Assembly: GCA_039583875.1 (NCBI GenBank)
Contig: CM077150.1
Span: forward strand, 53,199,451-53,263,450
DNA from: Platanthera guangdongensis
Lineage: Eukaryota; Streptophyta; Magnoliopsida; Asparagales; Orchidaceae
Direction: 5' to 3'
Length of the DNA: 64,000 nt
A model generated the notes under the pieces. It was not told the origin of the DNA. It did no database searches and saw only the letters and a program-made list of their open reading frames with translations. Position numbers and translations under genes: made by a program. Each line of letters opens with the position of its first letter. The stretch's first letter is position 1. Of the stretch, positions 45,243-56,579 are shown piece by piece.

Positions 45243-46442
45243 TCAAACTTTCATACCTGTCACCACATCCGGTTGGCGAATCGCTTCCTGCCGCCTAAGG
45301 TTATATGCCCTTGGCTGCACGGGTTGGAAACGAGAAGAGCAAGACTCTGCCATCTTTCCTTTCTCCACCGTGCTGGGCCCGAAGCGCACCGACTGTTTTT
45401 GTCTCAGCTCTTGCTCCGCACTACCCTTAGGACAGAAACGAGCTATGTTGCCCGATTTTCCACACTTATAGCACATTCGTGGTCCCTTAAAGCGAGACCC
45501 CCCTGATGCCATACTATCCTTCTCCTAATTCTTGTAAGGATGAGACTTCTTCTTTCACTTACTCCCATCAGTTCTTCCTTGAGATTGAGAAGACTTTCCT
45601 TCTCCCTACTTGGCCGCAAAACCCTTGCGACGTTGGGTTCGCTCCAAATCACTCTCCAACGTTCTGGACGCCTCAACCAGCTCATTGAAACCAGCATTCC
45701 TCATAGATATGAGGGGTTTCCTCAGATTCTCCCTCAATCCATTATAGAAGAGGTGGTCCCTCTCCACATCATCAGCCATGGTCGTTCCAGCATAACGATC
45801 CAACCTAGTAAACTCCTGAACATACTCGTCCACTATTTTGTCCCGTTGCACCAAGTGCAGAAATTGCCTCTGAAGGGCTAGCCTTGTCGACATAGGAATG
45901 TACTTCTTCAAGAAAACATTCCTGAATTCTTCAATGGACGGGGTGCGTCCACGAAACTGGCGACCACTTTGGCTCACCCACCACAACTTAGCGTCTCCTT
46001 CCAAGATGAAGGTCGCAAACTCAAATTAATTTTCCTCTGGCATCTCTGCCGCCCTCAGAAGTTCTTGAATCCTTGCCCACCAATCCTCCGCATCGGTAGG
46101 CCAACCGACTCCCTTAAACATTGGAGGATGGAAGCTTAGGAAGTACTTCATCTGTCGGTCTCCATGTCCGACAACCACTCTTTCTGCCAATGGCTTTGCT
46201 TGCCTAGCTCCTCTGCCTGGCATGACTGTTGTAGCATTAGGGGTAGCAAGAGTTACTACCCGTGCAATTTGGGTCACAACATGGGCTGTTGAGGCAGCTT
46301 GGGCTGCCACCAATGCTTCTGCGAGCATGCGACAGAAATCGGTCGGGGTTACCCACATGCCCAACGGACCTAGAGCAGTATCACTGCACGCCAAAGGCTC
46401 TTCTCGTAGCCTCGACGTCCTCGCCTCATCACTTGCACCCAA
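45243..46442 (-). pseudogene. Gypsy B gag
   Basis: From MGASDEARTSRLREEP at 46442: capsid motifs RQMKYFLSFHPPMFKG, DAEDWWARIQELL, AKLWWVSQSG, FLKKYIPMSTRLALQRQFL and FYNGLRENLRKPL, then a nucleocapsid knuckle CYKCGKSGNIARFC in which the zinc-binding His is Asn. Stops at about 46026 and 45606 split it. Gag would form the virus-like particle in the cytoplasm. Confidence 0.88.
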
Positions 46443-46593
46443 AGCAAAAGCAAGGTAAAATAAGAATTAGTCTCTATTCGTAAGACTTAGACACTAGTAC
46501 ACTCACGGTCCCGCGATACTCCTATGTGGATAACTTCTTAACGCAATTTGTTTAGGACATTCGTCCACGAAGACATACCTGGGACACTAACCT

Positions 46594-46607
46594 GACTCTA
46601 ATACCAA
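46594..46607 (-). promoter_or_regulatory. Gypsy B primer binding site
   Basis: TTGGTATTAGAGTC on the minus strand, two bases after the 5' LTR end; a decayed tRNA-Met primer site. Confidence 0.7.
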
Positions 46608-46609
46608 AT

Positions 46610-48136
46610 TGTAATACCTCCCCTGTCATGACTGTATAATATGGGTCCGGCCGGGGCCCCACAACATACAAACTCCACAGCTTTAGCATTAAAAGATGAT
46701 ATGAACTACCCAACTCAAAACTCAGACTAAAAATAGCAGAAATAAACAATCAAGACTAGAAGTTATCCACCAAACGGAGAGTATCAACATGGCCTTAGGG
46801 CCTTGCACAACATAACTCCAAGACCTAAGCATCATTAAACAATAATAATGTGCATATGCACTCCTAAGCTACCTCGTCATACAAGCGGGATTACATTTCC
46901 TGGAGCATAGCATTCAATTAGTATACATGAAAATAATAGAAAGATCACTTCATGCTGCTTAGGCCTTTTGGTCGGCGAGCTTGCTCCTGCTTGCGATCCT
47001 TGCCATGTAAAAATTTGGTTGTAACGTGGGTCAGCAAAGGCTGACCTCAATTGTGTAACCAACAAATCTCCTATCGGCTGTCCCAAACGGACCCCGGGGC
47101 ACTCCATCACCATGCAGGTCAGCACTTCGTATGCAAAATACAATAACATGTAAAGCTATAAAATAGGTTGGATGTCTCATACAACAAACACGTTTCTATG
47201 TTGAGCATATAATAAAATGGGCCTACAATGCAGCATGAATGCAATCCCGGGTTTCACCCAAGGCACCCTAAAGCGTATGCTTCTAACACATCATCACATC
47301 AGGTACTCTAAATTAACCATCAACGTTCAAGCCACAAACACAAGGGTACTCTAAATTCCCCTAAATGACAAACAAACCGCAATCACAAGGGTACTATAAA
47401 TTCCCCCAAATGGCATACAAGCCACCACACAAACAAACCGATAAGAAACCTTGCTAGACCCCACCCGTCACGACGACCCAGGCCCGACTCTAATATCGGG
47501 ATCAAGTCCACCGAAGGATACCCAACGGGACCCTGCTGGAATCGTCCGGGCTTGCCCAAAACTCGACATTCTTGTCAGTTCGACATAAGGGGGACTTATC
47601 TCGACGAGACAATCTCCACACATGACTTTGCAATGTCACGGGCTAGCCATCCGACCGCAGAGACAAATCACGCTTTAACACATCACAATCACAGGCCTTT
47701 CCCGCCCCAAATCCACCGTTCGTTCTGTAACGTTCCCGTGCCCCAAGGAAACCATCTACCGTCACAATGGAGCTAACTTTGTCCGGTTCTGATTAACGTT
47801 ATCGTGCCCCAAGGAAACCAACTACCGTCACAATGGATCTAACCTTGTCCGGTTCCACATACGTGTACTCTCGCGAAAAAAGGGGGGAACATACAACATC
47901 TCAAACGGCGTCTTGTCACTATGCATCATCACCGACTCAGACTAACGATCGCGATTGCGGATTCACCCGCAGTGCCTAATACACTAACAGAGCGGATCTC
48001 TAATGCAATATCATGCCCGGAATGGGCACAATCGACCCGGTGGCTCCTCTTGAACCATGACAACCCAAATCCCTCTCTCATTTGAGAGATCTGATGCTTA
48101 TATGCTTGAAATAAAATCAAGAAAAGGAAAAGATAC
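46610..48136 (-). repeat. Gypsy B 5' LTR, interrupted by element C
   Basis: Starts (plus strand) TGTAATACCTCCCC, clearly homologous to the gypsy A LTR at 24270, and includes the middle portion missing from gypsy A. At 48136 the sequence leaves the LTR ('aaaaggaaaagat') and element C begins. Its U3 part may lie beyond the window. Confidence 0.85.
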
Positions 48137-48304
48137 TGATAGATTGTAAATATTCCTATTTTGATATACATTAAATAAGTCGTTTTATTTTATTTTTGTT
48201 TTTTTACTTAATTTTCTGTAATAAATTGCTCCTATTTTGTAAATATTTTCTAACTTAGTTTATTTTTGATTTTCTGAAAAATTTCAGGAAAAGTTAAATT
48301 TTTG

Positions 48305-48925
48305 CATATGTCACGCCCGTGTAATTATTCGACGCGCCCGTGACCCGGCCGTGATACGTCAATTTCCCGTGAAATCAGTGAATTTGAAGAAAAATCATGT
48401 GACACGCCTAGACACACACCCGTGTCCAAGGACACGCCCCGTGTTCTAGGCCCGCGCCAGCCAGATCAACATTTTGCGCTCGACGTTGGTCGAGCCAATA
48501 GAGACACGCCCGTGTCCAATTATTCGACACGCCCGTGTCATTCCCGATCGACAATCACGGCTCCAGCTCGACGATTTTCCGCTCGACGTTCGTCGACCCA
48601 ACAGAGTGACACGCCCGTGTCAGCCTGACACGCCCCGTGCCGAAGCCCGCGACCATCTCTCGACATTCTTCACTCGACGATCGTCGACTCAACCAACATG
48701 CACGTGTCAAGATGCCACACGGGTGTGTACTCCTCCACCTGGCCCGACAAACCGCCGCCGGCGACTTTCGATGCAAACGACACCCAGTTCAACCTCCCCG
48801 ACACGCCCGTGACCTGGGGCGTGACCGCCGCGTTTTCAGCCGCAAAGTCAAATTTTATGTCAATTCAGACGGCCGCCATTTAAATAGTGCCGACATGCCC
48901 TCTGACACGCCCGTGTCAGAGGGCG
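48305..48925. repeat. GACACGCCCGTGTC dyad array in element C U3
   Basis: Around ten copies of the imperfect palindrome GACACG-CC-CGTGTC or its halves, mixed with CGTCGA motifs. It ends about 20 bases before the TATA box. The same array recurs at 59845-60475. Confidence 0.9.
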
Positions 48926-48945
48926 TGTTCCATGAAATTTTTGTC

Positions 48946-48952
48946 TATAAAT
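48946..48952 (+). promoter_or_regulatory. Element C TATA box
   Basis: TATAAAT in 'gtctataaatttcc', right after the dyad array; conserved in the 3' LTR at 60495-60501. Confidence 0.65.
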
Positions 48953-49549
48953 TTCCAGCTTCTGTAAGGATTTATGTTCCCTTTCCATGAACCATTTTAT
49001 ATAGGGTTATGCTACCGAGATGATCCCAAATGTTATGTAAGGGATATTTTTCCCCCCAATCTTTAGCTTTTGTTTTCGTTCTTTTGTAACCCCTGTTTTT
49101 ACTTAATCAAATGTGTTTTTTTTCGTCTCTTTACATGATGTTGGAATGAATCTAAGCAACAAAACCTTATACAATCTTATTTTTACTTGTTTTGCTTTTG
49201 TTTTTGTTCTTTTAAATTGGGTGTGTGGGTGTATGAGATTAGTACTTTTTATGCTTTTATACTTCGTTATTTTTAGTTAGTTTTGTTTAGACTTAGTTCT
49301 TTATAGCCTTTAATGCACTCCTATAAATCTGAAAAAGCGTTTTCAAAGTGATTTTTATTTTCGCTAACATAGATTTTTGTGTTTAGCTCGTAAAACGTTT
49401 CGTTCCTTTTTTCTTTATTTTCACTTTGTATGCACTTTTACGGAGTTATAAGAATGTATATATAGTTGTTTTAATTTTTCAAACACTTCATTTTACCTTT
49501 TATTTTCAAAAACGTTTTGCTCCTTTTATTTTTCTAACTTCATTTTATT

Positions 49550-49579
49550 CATTTCTACCGAATTCTAGCGGTAGAAATG
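49550..49579. repeat. 11-bp stem hairpin in element C LTR
   Basis: CATTTCTACCG (49550-49560) pairs exactly with CGGTAGAAATG (49569-49579) around an 8-base loop. It is preserved near 61098 and, in inverted context, near 58375 and 58495. Confidence 0.88.
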
Positions 49580-49689
49580 TAATCGTTTTTATTTTTCGAC
49601 AACTTAGTATTTTCCTTTTCTTGTACGTGTGCGTGCCTGTATGAGTTAGTTTAAATTGCTTTCTTTCAATTCTGTAGAAGGTGTGTGTG

Positions 49690-50170
49690 TGTTGCATTTA
49701 TTATCGCCTACTCGTTAAGGGTTAAATGACGTGCTTTAATTTTCTCCTACTCGCTTGAGTATGACTTGTGTGCGTGTGCTTTACTTTCAAGTAGAGTGCG
49801 TGAGTGTTAGCATTTATTTCCGCCTACTCGCTAGGAGTTAAATGATAGGATTTTATTTACCGCCTACTCATTTGAGTTAAATGACAAGTCTTTATTCTGT
49901 AATTATTTAAGCAGTACTTGTATTTGTATTTATTTCTGCCTACTCGATAGGAGTTAAATGACAGAACTTAATTTTTCTCCTACTCATTTGAGTAGGATTT
50001 GTGTGCGTGCATTTTAATTTTCAGTAGAGTGCGTGAGTGGGTGCATTTATTTTCTCCTACTCGTTTGAGTAGGACTCGCTTTATTTTGTCCCGCCCACTC
50101 ATTTGAGCCGGGACTTACAATTTTCCTGCTTTCATTTCAGCCATACTCGTTTGAGTAGGACTTGCACTTT
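49690..50170. repeat. Array of CTACTCGTTTGAGTAG hairpins
   Basis: Repeated units with the stem TCCTACTC / GAGTAGGA around a GTTT or ATTT loop, alternating with 'cgcctactcg.taggagttaaatg'. The same array is found at 61250-61715. Confidence 0.85.
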
Positions 50171-50986
50171 ACTGCTTTCCTTTTACTACTTTCCTTTTAC
50201 TGTTTTTTCACCGCTGCCGTCCCCATTCCGATGAGTAACTAACTGTTCTTAGCCCTCAGTATCGAAGAGCATTGGGACAAATAAAATTGCTTTAAATAAT
50301 TAAAGGTCCTGTTTTTCCAATTAATTAAAATTAACTTAAGGTTTGCCTAGGGTTTACGACGCGTAGGACCACATAATCGATGTGTGGGCCCTATTTCCGT
50401 AGTCCATATGCTAGCTAGCCGAGAGGTCGTGTGTATGGACCAATCACCCCATGGAAAAGAGAGTTCCGCACTAACCCTCAAGAGAGGAGGCGCGCCAACT
50501 CTATTGGATTAGGTTCCCCACCCAATAGCGGGGTTCTTAGCGTAATGCGGGCGTTAAGAGGAATCCTTCGTCGGATGAGAGCCCGGTCGAATAGTCTTAG
50601 CGTTCAGGTGAGCGATAATCCTAGAGATAGGTGAACTCATTTTAGTGGAACCTCCACGACCAAGTCTCCGGCTTAATTAATTTGAAATTTAGGATCTCTT
50701 TTTATTAAAAGTATATTTTAGTTCAAATTTTATTCGTTGCCCTCGAGCTAAGCTCTTCATCGGCTCCACCTTTTTTATACTTTCATTTTTATTGCCTTTT
50801 TATTATATATATAAAATTACCCGATAAGTAATTATCGGTAAAATAATAGTCCCCTCTAGAGAAGAGTAGAAATAATAAACCGACCCCGAGAACAATATGA
50901 CCTCGATATTTCACACCGGAATATCCTGTACTACACACGATAGGTGCACTTGCCTCCTTTCATTAAAACTCGACTCAACTGTTTTT

Positions 50987-50991
50987 ATATC
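50987..50991. repeat. Target site duplication of copia E, left copy
   Basis: ATATC, repeated at 56431-56435. Confidence 0.92.
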
Positions 50992-51371
50992 TGTTAGAAA
51001 GTAGCGAAAAGACGCAAAAAGTAGAGAACAAGTGAATAAACTTTTGAATAATTGAATTTTATTATCCAAAAAAGATATCATTTACAAAGGTATGACCTCC
51101 CTTATATAGAATGGAGGAGATAAGAAGAGAGTATATAAACAATGTGGGACTAAACATTTACAGTACTGAGCGGCTAGAATAATGGAGACCGCACAGGCCG
51201 CGCGGTTAGACAGATGGGTTAACCGCTCGGCAACTCCAGCAGGATAGAACAGGCCGCAGAGGTAGACCGATAGACCGCCCGATTTACAAACCGCTGGATC
51301 AGACCGCTAAGCCGCTCGGTTAACAAACCGCTGGATCAGACCGCTAAGCCGCCCGGTCTAATACTTCAACA
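50992..51371 (-). repeat. Copia E 3' LTR
   Basis: 380 bp, TGTTGAAG...CTAACA on the minus strand. TATA (51119-51112, minus) lies downstream of direct repeats with 'ccgctaagccgc' and 'aaaccgctggatcaga' (about 51260-51360). Confidence 0.95.
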
Positions 51372-51378
51372 CTCCCCC

Positions 51379-54300
51379 TCAAGCTGGAGCATAGATATCA
51401 ATCATGCCCAGCTTGTCACAAATGCGAAAGAAGGAAGTAGAAACCGGCTTGGTGAAGATATCTGCCAACTCTTTGTCAGAGGTGACAAAAGGAGTACAAA
51501 TCTGTTTCTTCAAAATCTCTTCCCGAATGAAGTGACAGTCAACCTCTATATGCTTTGTTCTCTCATGGAAGACCGGATTTCTGGATATGTGTATAGCGGC
51601 CTTGTTGTCACAGAACATAGGGAGAGGACAATCATATACCTCGCCCAGGTCAAGCATGAGAGCCCGCAACCACTTTAACTCACACGTGGTTGACGCCATA
51701 CTCCGGTATTCTGCTTCGGCACTGGATCTGGAAACAACAGACTGTTTCTTGCTCTTCTAACTCACGAGATTACCTCCAACAAAGGTACAAAAACTTGATG
51801 TGGATTTACGATCGCCTTTGTCATCCGCATAACTTGAATCTGAGTAGGCCTCAACCCTCAGATGACCATTCCTCTGAAAGAGTAACCCTCTGCCCGGTGC
51901 TGCTTTGATATACTCTAAAATCTTCAGGGCGGACTGAAGATGGCACTCCCTGGGAGCTTGCATAAACTGACTGACCTTGCCTACAGCGTAGGCGATGTCG
52001 GATCTAGTCACCGTGAGATAGATGAGTTTGCCTACCAAACGTCTGTACCGTGTGACATCAGATAGAAGAGGCGAATCATCCGTCCACGTTTTGTCTTCTC
52101 CAACAGCCATGGGAAAACGAGCTGGTTTGGCACCTGTCAATCCTACTTCTCGTAGAAGATCAAGTGCATACTTCCGTTGAGAGAGAACCAAGGAGTCAAG
52201 TTTCCGAGAGATTTCTATCCCCAAAAAGTATTTTGGGGAGCCCATATCCTTCGTGACCAAGTGCTGACGGAGGTGCTTCTTCGTCAAGTCCACCCCATCT
52301 CGGTCATCGCCATTAAGGAGAATATCATCCACATATACGGCCAAAACCACCAGTCCCGAGGCCGTTTTGCGAATGAATAAGGAGTGATCGGCCGAACTCC
52401 TTTGAAAGCCGATGGTAGCCACAATACCACTGAATTTGTCGAACCATGCCCGAGGACTCTGCTTTAGGCCATAAATGGCCTTCTTCAAATGACAGACACG
52501 TGTCTCCCCCTGAGCAACATACCCAGGAGGTTGCTCCATATAGACGTCCTCCTGAAGATCGCCATAGAGAAAGGCATTCTTCACATCAAGCTGGGAAATA
52601 GCCCAAGCCCGGTTAACAGCCACAGAAAAGAGAACCCGGATGGTGCTGAGGCGAGCAACCGGAGAGAAGGTATCAAAATAATCAACGCCATAAGTCTGAG
52701 TAAAGCCCTTGGCCACCAGCCGGGCTTTGTAGCGATCCACAGTGCCGTCAGGGCGAAACTTCACAATGAAGACCCAGCGACAGCCAACCACATCAGTGCC
52801 CACGGGAGGAGGAACCAAGGTCCAGGTACCCCGTTCAGTAAGAGTAGCCATCTCCTCATCCATGGTAGACTTCCAATGAGGGAGAGCGAGAGCCTCCTGG
52901 TAGGTACGGGGAGTAGAAGTAGCAGAGATAGCCAAGGCAAAACACCTGCAAGAAGGAGAAAGCTGATCATAGGAAACAACAGCCGTGAGCGGGTGTTGAG
53001 TACACGCCCGCACCCCTTTGCGAAGGGCAATGGGAACATCCAGGTCAACGGGAGCGTCGGCGACGGGAGCGTCAGCGACCGGAGCGTCCGTGGCGGAGAA
53101 GGCTGGCCCGGGACTAGAGAGAGACGGCAGCGGAGAGGAGGGTGGAGGGGTGGGTGGAGAGACAGACTGGGAAGGAGTGGGTGGAGGAGGAGGTGAAGGT
53201 GGGAAAACGTGGAGAGGTGTGGAAGGAACGGAGATATCAGAAGGAAGAGAAGGAAGAGAAGAGGGAGGAGAGAAATAGGAAGCATTTTCGAAAAAAGTCA
53301 CATCGGCGGAGACAAACTGCTTGCGGAGAAGGGGGTCAAAGCAGCAATAACCTTTTTGAGTGGTAGAGTACCCCAAAAAGACACACTTGGTGGAACGGGG
53401 GGAAAGCTTGTCGCGGGTAGCGGAGGGAGCGTGAACAAAGGCCGTACAGCCAAAGATACGGAGAGGAAGAGGAAAAGGTTCCTGATGGGGGTAGAGAAGG
53501 GAGAAGGGAGTCTGGCCGTGGAGAACCGTGGAGGGAAGGCGATTGATGAGATAGCAGGCGAGTAGCACAGCGTAGCCCGAGTAGGAGCGAGGGACGTGCA
53601 TCTGCGTCATGAGAGTACGCGCAACATCAAGCAGGTGACGGTTTTTACGCTCCGCCACCCCATTCTGCTGGGAGGTGTAAACACAAGTCGTTTGATGAAG
53701 GAGGCCATGTTTGTGAAAGAACGCGGAGAACTCATGAGTGAGATACTCCTTGGCATTATCAGAACGTAAGACTTTAATAGAAATATCAAATTGAGTCTTA
53801 ATCATAAAGTAAAATGATTGCCAAACAGAAAATAGTTCAGAGCGATCTTTTAATAGATACACCCAGGTACATCGAGTAAAATCATCGATAAAAGTGACAA
53901 AATAGGAACTGCCCCGACCAACTGTGAGGGTTGGAGCAGGACCCCATACATCAGAATGAATAAGATCAAAAATGCGAGAGGAGCCACGGCCTTGCTTCGG
54001 TGGGAAGGAGGAGCGATGATGTTTGCCAAGCTGACACGCATCACAGTTGAGCGGAGAACTGGTAGGAGGTAAGTGGGGCAGAAGATGATGAATAAGCCGA
54101 GGAGGAGGATGTCCAAGACGAAGATGCCACTGAAGGAGATCGGTGGAGGAGGAGTAGGCAGAGAGAGCGGAAACGTCGTCGAGGAAGTAGAGGCCGCCGC
54201 TCTCAGTACCAGTAGCAATCGTCTGTTGGGTCCTCGGGTCCTGAAAAGAACAAGTAGTGGGAGTGAATAAGACGGAGCACTGAAGTTGCCGGCATAAAGT

Positions 54301-55383
54301 AGTAACAGATAACCGGGGAGTGAGTTGAACCATGCCCGTCCCATGAACCGGGGACGGGGAACCATCCGCCACACGAACTGGGGGTAAGCGGTCATGGGTC
54401 TCAAGACGGGAGAAGCAATGAGGGTTGCCCGTCATATGATTGGTGGCACCGGAGTCAATCAGCCATTTACCTTGGGTAACGACGTGGGCACTACCTGACG
54501 TCGTGGCCACAGAGGCAGACGACCTAGAAGAGGCGGAGGCCGAAGAAGGAGCATCACCAGAAGGGCGAAGACGAGGATGTTTCTGCCAGCAGCAGTCAAT
54601 AGTATGGCCAGTACGACCACAGTGAGAGCAGAGGAACCGGGAGGAACCCCGTCCGCCAGAGGAGCCACGGCCACTAGGGCCCCCCCTCTGAGCTTGGTGA
54701 GCAAAGGAGTCCGGGGAAGGGGGGGAGGCCAACAGAGGCCGCTGGAGGAGCGAAGTAATAACGGCAATGCGAGCCGCAGTGGCATCCAAAGTAGGAGATT
54801 CCGCCTCACCCAAGATCTGCTGGCGGATCATATCATACGAGTCAGGAAGACGAAGAAGATAACAAACAACCAGGAGTTCCTGGAAGTGTTTGTGCTGGTC
54901 GGCCAAGTCCGCGGAGAAGGGGCGATTCTGGAGGATTTCAGCACCAAGAGCCTGAACCTGCTGATAAGCCGCAGCCGGTGACATGGAAGGGCGGGCGAAG
55001 AGGTCCTCATAGAGAGTATAAATGCGGGACGTCTGGCCCCCCTTAGAATAGAGAGCAGCGAGGTGAAGCCAGGCGGCCTTGACCGTCTCATCATGGCGAA
55101 TGACGGGAAGGCACTCATCAGAAAGGCTGTTGGCCAGCCAGGTGCGAACAAGAGCATCACTCGCATCTCAGTCATCAAACTCAGGAGAGGTGCGAGGAGG
55201 AGGGTCATCGGTGAGGTGATGACGCTTGCGTTGAGAACGAAGGAGAAAGGTGAAAGAAACGCTCCAATCGGGATAGTTGGAGCCAACAAGCTTGGAAAGG
55301 GTGCCAAGGTTGCCCGAAGGAGGAGGAGGAGAAGGAGCTGCAGGAGTAGTGGTGAGACCGGAGGTAGTCATGGAACCCGGCAA
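51379..55383 (-). pseudogene. gag-pol: Copia E gag-pol, one frame with two stops
   Basis: 1,335 codons in one frame, with starts possible at 55383 or 55371. Gag: SNYPDWSVSFTFLLRS, LADQHKHFQELLVVCYLLRL and a CCHC knuckle CSHCGRTGHTIDCC. Protease: KWLIDSGATNHMTG. Pre-integrase: WHLRLGHPP..CDACQLGKH. Integrase: FIDDFTRCTWVYL, LRSDNAKEYL, SQQNGVAERKNRH. A Pro/Ser-rich linker follows. RT: CRWVFIVKFRPDGTVDRYKA, QLDVKNAFLYGD, VYVDDILLNGDD. RNase H: EAYSDSSYADDKGDRKS, SAEAEYRSMA, KELADIFTKPV. The only breaks are TGA at 55168-55170 and TAG at 51757-51759, both where Trp is usual. Otherwise it looks functional. Confidence 0.95.
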
Positions 55384-55447
55384 GCAGAAGAAGCCGTGCG
55401 AACAGGAGCGGTTAGGAAACAGAAGAAGCCGCGCGAACAGCAGCGGC

Positions 55448-55740
55448 TAGAAAGAGGTCAAAGGCACAGCGGGGAAGAGGTCGCGTGGACTGAAAAGGCC
55501 GAGCGAACAGAAGAGAGGAGAAGAGCAGGTGACCGCGACCAAGATGCGGGTAAGAAAGGTACAACCCGCACGGTCAGGCAGATCACAGCAGCTGCTAGAA
55601 AGCGGTCAAAGGCACAGCGGGGAAGAGGTCGCGCGGACTGAAAAGGCCGAGCGAACAGAAGAGAGGAGAAGAGGAGGTGACCGCGACCAAGATGCGGGTG
55701 AGAAAGGAACAACCCGCACGGTCAGGCAGATCACAGCAGC
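55448..55740. repeat. 145-bp tandem duplication in copia E leader
   Basis: 55448-55592 and 55596-55740 are near-identical 145-base units ('aaggcacagcggggaagagg', 'ccaagatgcgggt'), separated by three bases, in the untranslated leader. Confidence 0.9.
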
Positions 55741-56038
55741 AAACCGCGAGTAAAGAGACAACACACGCGGACAGACCGCAATGACTAGGAAGTCGGAGCG
55801 GCAGGAAAGAACAAGGAGTGCGGCGACAAGAAACAGGTCGCTGCGACAAAGAGCAGTAGGAGAAGAGAACCAAGAAGAAGCAAGCCGTGCGAACAGGGCA
55901 GTGAACAGAAATAAGCCACGCGGATAGAAACAAGCCGCGCGGACAGAAGAGAAGGCAAGCCACGAACCAAGTCGCAAAACGCGGAAAACAAGCCGCGATC
56001 AACAGAGAGCGCACAGAATCAGGAGGAAATGACCGTTC

Positions 56039-56050
56039 CCTCTGATACCA
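56039..56050 (-). promoter_or_regulatory. Copia E primer binding site
   Basis: TGGTATCAGAGG on the minus strand, adjoining the 5' LTR without spacer. Confidence 0.9.
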
Positions 56051-56430
56051 TGTTAGAAAGTAGCGAAAAGAAGCAAAAAGTAGAGAACAAGCGAATAAAC
56101 TTTTGAATAATTGAATTTTATTATCCAAAAAAGATATCATTTACAAAGGTATGACCTCCCTTATATAGAATGGAGGAGATAAGAAGAGAGTATACAAACA
56201 ATGTGGGACTAAACATTTACAGTACTGAGCGGCTAGAATAATGGAGACCGCACAGGCCGCGCGGTTAGACAGATGGGTTAACCGCTCGGCAACTCCAGCA
56301 GGATAGAACAGGCCGCAGAGGTAGACCGATAGACCGCCCGGTTTACAAACCGCTGGATCAGACCGCTTAGCCGCTCGGTTAACAAACCGCTGGATCAGAC
56401 CGCTAAGCCGCCCGATCTAATACTTCAACA
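56051..56430 (-). repeat. Copia E 5' LTR
   Basis: 380 bp, same ends as the 3' LTR; six substitutions (four transitions, two transversions) separate the two. Confidence 0.95.
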
Positions 56431-56435
56431 ATATC
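56431..56435. repeat. Target site duplication of copia E, right copy
   Basis: ATATC, identical to 50987-50991. Confidence 0.92.
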
Positions 56436-56559
56436 CAAATAATAAATCCGCGCCCCCCGTTTTCTAAATGAAAACCACAATTCGCTTTTCTTAAATAAAA
56501 CCGCCCGGGGCGCCGCGAGCTCATAATTATTTTTTAGAGTTTTAACCCGCATCAAGTTT

Positions 56560-56577
56560 TTGGCGTCGTTGTCAGGG
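56560..56577 (+). promoter_or_regulatory. Element C primer binding region
   Basis: 'TTGGCGTCGTTGTCAGGG', starting a few bases after the LTR end at 56554. It resembles the TTGGCGCCGTTGCCGGGG segment that follows the 5' LTR in Tat/Athila elements. Confidence 0.7.
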
Positions 56578-56579
56578 AC

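Larger units (their letters stand above)
42411..48136 (-). mobile_element. Chromovirus (Tekay/Del-like), copy B, 3' truncated
   Basis: Minus-strand order from the right: 5' LTR (46610-48136, cut by element C), PBS, gag, protease, RT, RNase H, integrase, ending abruptly at 42411 within the integrase (after [13 protein letters not shown]). Same family as gypsy A. Decayed by stops, frameshifts and active-site changes. Confidence 0.87.
50992..56430 (-). mobile_element. Complete Ty1/copia element E
   Basis: 5,439 bp with two 380-bp LTRs that differ at six positions by my count, a 5-bp duplication ATATC, a PBS directly next to the 5' LTR, one gag-pol frame and the polypurine tract GCTTGAGGGGGAG before the 3' LTR. 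It lies within the 5' LTR of element C on the opposite strand. It is one of the youngest insertions in the window. Confidence 0.96.
48137..56554 (+). repeat. Element C 5' LTR (interrupted by copia E)
   Basis: Consists of 48137-50991 and 56431-56554 (about 2,979 bp once E is removed). In order: AT-rich start, a dyad array around GACACGCCCGTGTC (48305-48925), TATA (48946-48952), a long T-rich stretch, a hairpin (49550-49579), an array of CTACTC..GAGTAG hairpins (49690-50170) and a GC-rich end. Matches 59674-61719 over its first two kilobases. Confidence 0.87.

Noticed and set aside
52489..53565. Long plus-strand open frames opposite copia E pol
   Set aside because: They are shadows of the GC-rich minus-strand gag-pol, which has clear domains; the plus-strand peptides are low-complexity Arg/Gly/Glu.
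55063..56140. Arg/Glu-rich and Cys/Leu-rich open frames in the copia E leader
   Set aside because: Low-complexity readings of the GC-rich tandem duplication; no family resemblance.
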